A DNA stretch of 16,332 bases from UBA6136 sp044237765 (GTDB taxonomy: Bacteria; Pseudomonadota; Gammaproteobacteria; Methylococcales; Methylococcaceae): contig JBIIEQ010000073.1 in the NCBI GenBank assembly GCA_044237765.1, positions 1-16,332 on the forward strand, read 5' to 3'. A program made the position numbers and the translations under genes. This document shows, one piece after another, positions 14,352 to 16,332 of this stretch. The notes under the pieces are model-generated. The model was not told the DNA's origin and ran no database searches. It saw only the letters and a program-made list of their open reading frames with translations. Positions within the stretch are counted from its first letter, which is position 1, and each line of letters begins with the position of its first letter.

Positions 14352-15065
14352 ATGACCACCAAAGACCCCCATGCATTTATCAAGACGTTGATCGCTGTGG
14401 ACGGAGCCAACGCCGGCCCCAAATCAAGGCAAAAGCGGTTACCGTTGATTGTGACCCTCTCTCGGGATTACGGCGCCGGCGGCGATGAAATCGCCGCACT
14501 GCTGGCGGAGCAACTATCCGTTCCACTCCATAACCGTGAGATTCTTGAACTGGCAGCCCAAAAAGCCGGAGTAGATCCGCTACGATTAGCCGAACTCGAC
14601 GACTACCGCGCATCAAGTGTCTCCAATTTCATCTTCAGCGCCTTAATGGGGAGCGGCTGCAATCTGGAAACCTACCGCCGGTCGCTGTTCGAAGCCGTCA
14701 TTGAACTGGCCCAGAATGATGGCATTTTGGTGGGTCGTGGCGCGCATCTGATTCTTTCAGGCAAGCGAACCTTTCGCGTGCGCATCGTTGGCTCCCGGAT
14801 GATTTGCGCCAAACGGATCGCCGACGAGATGGGCCTGCCGCTCGATGCCGCCGAGCGCAAGGTATACGAGATCAACAACAAACGGCATAAATCCATCGAA
14901 AACCTGTTCAAGGACAGCTACGAGCACTGCTCGCTCAATTACGCCAAGAATTTCGACCTCATCATCAACACCGACCGGATCAGCGCCGAGAAGGCCGTGC
15001 CGATTATTCTGCTGGGCATTCAGCAGGCAGGATTCACGCTCAACGAGCCCAGCACACGCGCCTGA
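14352..15065 (+). CDS. Cytidylate kinase-like family protein
   Basis: A 237-residue P-loop-type protein resembling the family annotated as cytidylate kinase-like (Cytidylate_kin2). The family's first block is VTLSRDYGAGGDEIAALLAE (about 34-53), where the SRxYGAGG loop stands in for a normal GxxGxGKS/T. The invariant lysine of true CMP kinases is missing. A second block, ILVGRGAHLIL, lies at about 125-135 and a basic helix follows (MICAKRIADEMG). Real nucleotide kinase activity is therefore uncertain. The ATG has a GGGA purine stretch just upstream. Its stop overlaps the next start (TGATG), so it is probably co-translated with the ATP synthase epsilon-like gene. It is divergent from the patatin gene. 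Function is unknown; the pairing is the best clue. Confidence 0.82.
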   Translation: MTTKDPHAFIKTLIAVDGANAGPKSRQKRLPLIVTLSRDYGAGGDEIAALLAEQLSVPLHNREILELAAQKAGVDPLRLAELDDYRASSVSNFIFSALMGSGCNLETYRRSLFEAVIELAQNDGILVGRGAHLILSGKRTFRVRIVGSRMICAKRIADEMGLPLDAAERKVYEINNKRHKSIENLFKDSYEHCSLNYAKNFDLIINTDRISAEKAVPIILLGIQQAGFTLNEPSTRA

Positions 15066-15508
15066 TGGATAAGACGCCTCCCCTCCTCCAAGTCGACATC
15101 ATCGACGTCGTTCGACTGATCTATTCCGGCCCCTGCCAAAGAATCACCGCCCCTGCCGCCTGGGGTGAAGTCTGCATCCTGCCGCGCCATGCCCCCCTGC
15201 TGACGGCACTCCAGCCCGGTGAAATTAGGCTTCAGAATGCCGCCGGCGATGAGCGTTTTTTCTATGTGTCCGGTGGATTCATGGAGGTCAAGGACAGCAA
15301 CGTCAGCATTCTGGCTGACCAAGCCCTCCGCACCAGCGAGATCGACCAACAACGGGCGGAAGAAGCCCGTGAAGAGGCCGAACAAATCCTGAGGGAAACG
15401 CATCTGCTCGAAGACCGTGATGTCGCCAAATTGGAACTGGCCAAGGCCATTGCGCAGCTGCGGGTGCTGGAGCACTACCGGCAGATCAAGGGTTTCAAAC
15501 AGATATGA
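15065..15508 (+). CDS. Stand-alone F1 ATP synthase epsilon-like subunit
   Basis: A 147-residue protein with both parts of an F1 epsilon subunit. An N-terminal beta-sandwich (about 1-90) includes the family phrase WGEVCILPRHAPLLTALQPG and the strand ERFFYVSGGFMEV. A C-terminal pair of charged helices (about 95-140) corresponds to the regulatory helices of bacterial epsilon. In the enzyme, epsilon links gamma to the c-ring and inhibits ATP hydrolysis. Normally atpC follows atpD at the end of the atp operon, but no other ATP synthase gene is nearby. The ATG overlaps the stop of the kinase-like gene by one base, so the two look like a unit. It may be a second epsilon with a regulatory role or part of a split operon. 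I leave the symbol empty, since this is probably not the main atpC. Confidence 0.88.
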   Translation: MDKTPPLLQVDIIDVVRLIYSGPCQRITAPAAWGEVCILPRHAPLLTALQPGEIRLQNAAGDERFFYVSGGFMEVKDSNVSILADQALRTSEIDQQRAEEAREEAEQILRETHLLEDRDVAKLELAKAIAQLRVLEHYRQIKGFKQI

Positions 15509-16001
15509 AACACGGATTCGAAAGCCACGAAATCCAGCCGCTTGAAAGCCCGGGGTCTTCAATCTGGCCGATGGATGGCAATGAGAGCATTGAGTTTTTT
15601 AAAAGTCGTCTCCGCCCTGTGAGTGAAGCCATGTCACCTGGATTACCCCAATCACATCCTCTAACTGTTCGTCGAAGCCTGGCTGTTCAGGAGACACTCT
15701 ATTGTTTTCAAGACCAACGCCAGCGAGTCTGCAAAGGGCTCCCTTGACATTGAGAATTCGTTCACGAGGGAGCAAGACATCAAAGTCCACCTGCCCACCC
15801 ATCGTCGGCACCTGACCCTCTGTCAAGGAACCATGGAGGCTTTACGTGATGGCTGGATTGACCCTAGAAAACGGGAAATCAGAGGAGAATTCGGGCGTTC
15901 ATATCCCTCCGCAGCAACAAGTTTTTTCATTTGAGAAGGCCATTCAACTTAACTTTTCGAAATCAGAGCAGAGGATCAGATCCGTCTTATGCACACCCTA
16001 G

Positions 16002-16032
16002 TCTAAGCCCCTGCATTGGGGTGGGCTTTAGA
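16002..16032 (+). terminator. Weak terminator-like hairpin
   Basis: TCTAAGCCC (16002-16010) pairs with GGGCTTTAGA (16023-16032) with one bulged T, and CCCC/GGGG can pair within the loop. No T-run follows, so if it ends transcripts coming from the epsilon-like gene it does so weakly. Confidence 0.3.
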
Positions 16033-16041
16033 GAAAAGCCA

Positions 16042-16079
16042 AGCGTCACTCATGTATCTCAATGACTTAGAGTCACGCT
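16042..16079. repeat. Imperfect inverted repeat near the IS element
   Basis: AGCGTCACTC (16042-16051) and GAGTCACGCT (16070-16079) form 10-bp arms with one mismatch, separated by 18 bp. It lies about 125 bp outside the IS terminus, so it is not part of that element's end. Function is unknown. Confidence 0.45.
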
Positions 16080-16205
16080 CAATTTGTGTCCGATTTAACC
16101 GAACCGAGATGAACCGGGCCTTTCCACACGGGTACACACAGAGTTATCCATAGGTTCTGGGGATAAGTTCCGGAAAGACGTTCGGTCAGGTAATTCGTTG
16201 ATCCT

Positions 16206-16332
16206 TGAACCGCCCCGGGAATTGAGGAGGCTGTTTGGTTTAAGTTGAGTGGGCGATCTCGGCCTTTTGGTCGAGTTCCCGCCAATAGTTTGCCTCAGCC
16301 TCGGCCGGCGGGATATACCCGATGGGTTCAAG
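16206..16332 (-). mobile_element. End of an IS3-family insertion sequence, continues past window
   Basis: The terminus is placed at TGAACCGCCCCGGG, beginning at 16206, which I recognise as a typical terminal inverted repeat of a common IS3 subgroup. It lies just beyond the 3' end of the transposase frame. The other end and the rest of the element are outside the window, so the target duplication cannot be checked. Confidence 0.75.
16240..16332 (-). CDS. IS3-family transposase (OrfB), C-terminal fragment
   Basis: The minus strand reads 30 residues and a stop: GYIPPAEAEANYW, then RELDQKAEIAHST. This is the well-known C-terminal end of IS3-group DDE transposases (OrfB, integrase-core family). 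The catalytic DDE residues lie upstream, outside the window. The frame is open to the window edge, so the copy could be intact. A longer open frame that overlaps it in another phase on the same strand is a shadow. Confidence 0.85.
   Translation of the reverse strand, partial: LEPIGYIPPAEAEANYWRELDQKAEIAHST

Larger units (their letters stand above)
15509..16205. other. Gene-poor stretch with no recognisable product
   Basis: About 700 bp lie between the epsilon-like gene and the IS end. Three overlapping frames stay open for 65-85 codons: one on the plus strand starting at 15505, overlapping the epsilon stop; one on the plus strand from about 15665 to 15934 with no early start codon; and one on the minus strand at 15599-15826 (TTG start, or ATG at 15802). 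None gives a protein I recognise or has strong start signals. This could be the relic of a lost gene, or plain intergenic DNA. The right part has hairpins and DnaA-box-like words, listed separately. Confidence 0.5.

Noticed and set aside
15505..15747. An 80-residue gene overlapping the epsilon stop (ATGA)
   Set aside because: The overlap looks like coupling, but the protein is low in structure, unrecognised and competes with open frames in other phases; kept only as part of the uncertain stretch.

Overview
The window looks like a chromosomal segment of a sterol-producing gammaproteobacterium, most likely a methanotroph of the Methylococcaceae type. The main reasons are a bacterial sterol locus (squalene monooxygenase, oxidosqualene cyclase, a CYP51 fused to a ferredoxin, and three genes matching the bacterial sterol transporters BstA, BstB and BstC), a combination best known from Methylococcus. 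A gammaproteobacterial-style BipA and a tmRNA tag close to that of E. coli agree with this. The species cannot be fixed from the sequence alone.

Layout. The left edge (1-2003) holds the 5' two-thirds of bipA/typA (minus), a tiny entericidin-like lipoprotein gene (plus) and a small four-helix membrane protein gene (minus). The core (2296-10218, plus) reads bstA, bstB, bstC, osc, sqmo. The first four are tightly packed and bstB overlaps the end of bstA. A gap of about 200 bp with a possible promoter precedes sqmo, and a strong terminator follows it. The CYP51-ferredoxin gene faces this block from the other strand (10393-12027). Next come tmRNA (ssrA, 12278-12631) with its terminator, a patatin-like lipoprotein gene (minus), and a coupled pair: a cytidylate-kinase-like gene and a stand-alone ATP synthase epsilon-like gene. 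About 700 bp without a recognisable gene follows, and the window ends inside an IS3-family element whose terminal repeat and transposase C-terminus are visible.

How the genes work together. Squalene monooxygenase makes 2,3-oxidosqualene, the cyclase folds it to a lanosterol-type sterol (it has the oxidosqualene-cyclase motif DCTAE, not the DxDD motif of squalene-hopene cyclases), and CYP51 with its built-in ferredoxin removes the 14-alpha methyl group. BstA (inner-membrane RND protein), BstB (periplasmic binding protein) and BstC (lipoprotein) would then carry sterol towards the outer membrane. Genes for C-4 demethylation and C-14 reduction are not in the window. Family names come from reading translations and remembered motifs; no database search was run.
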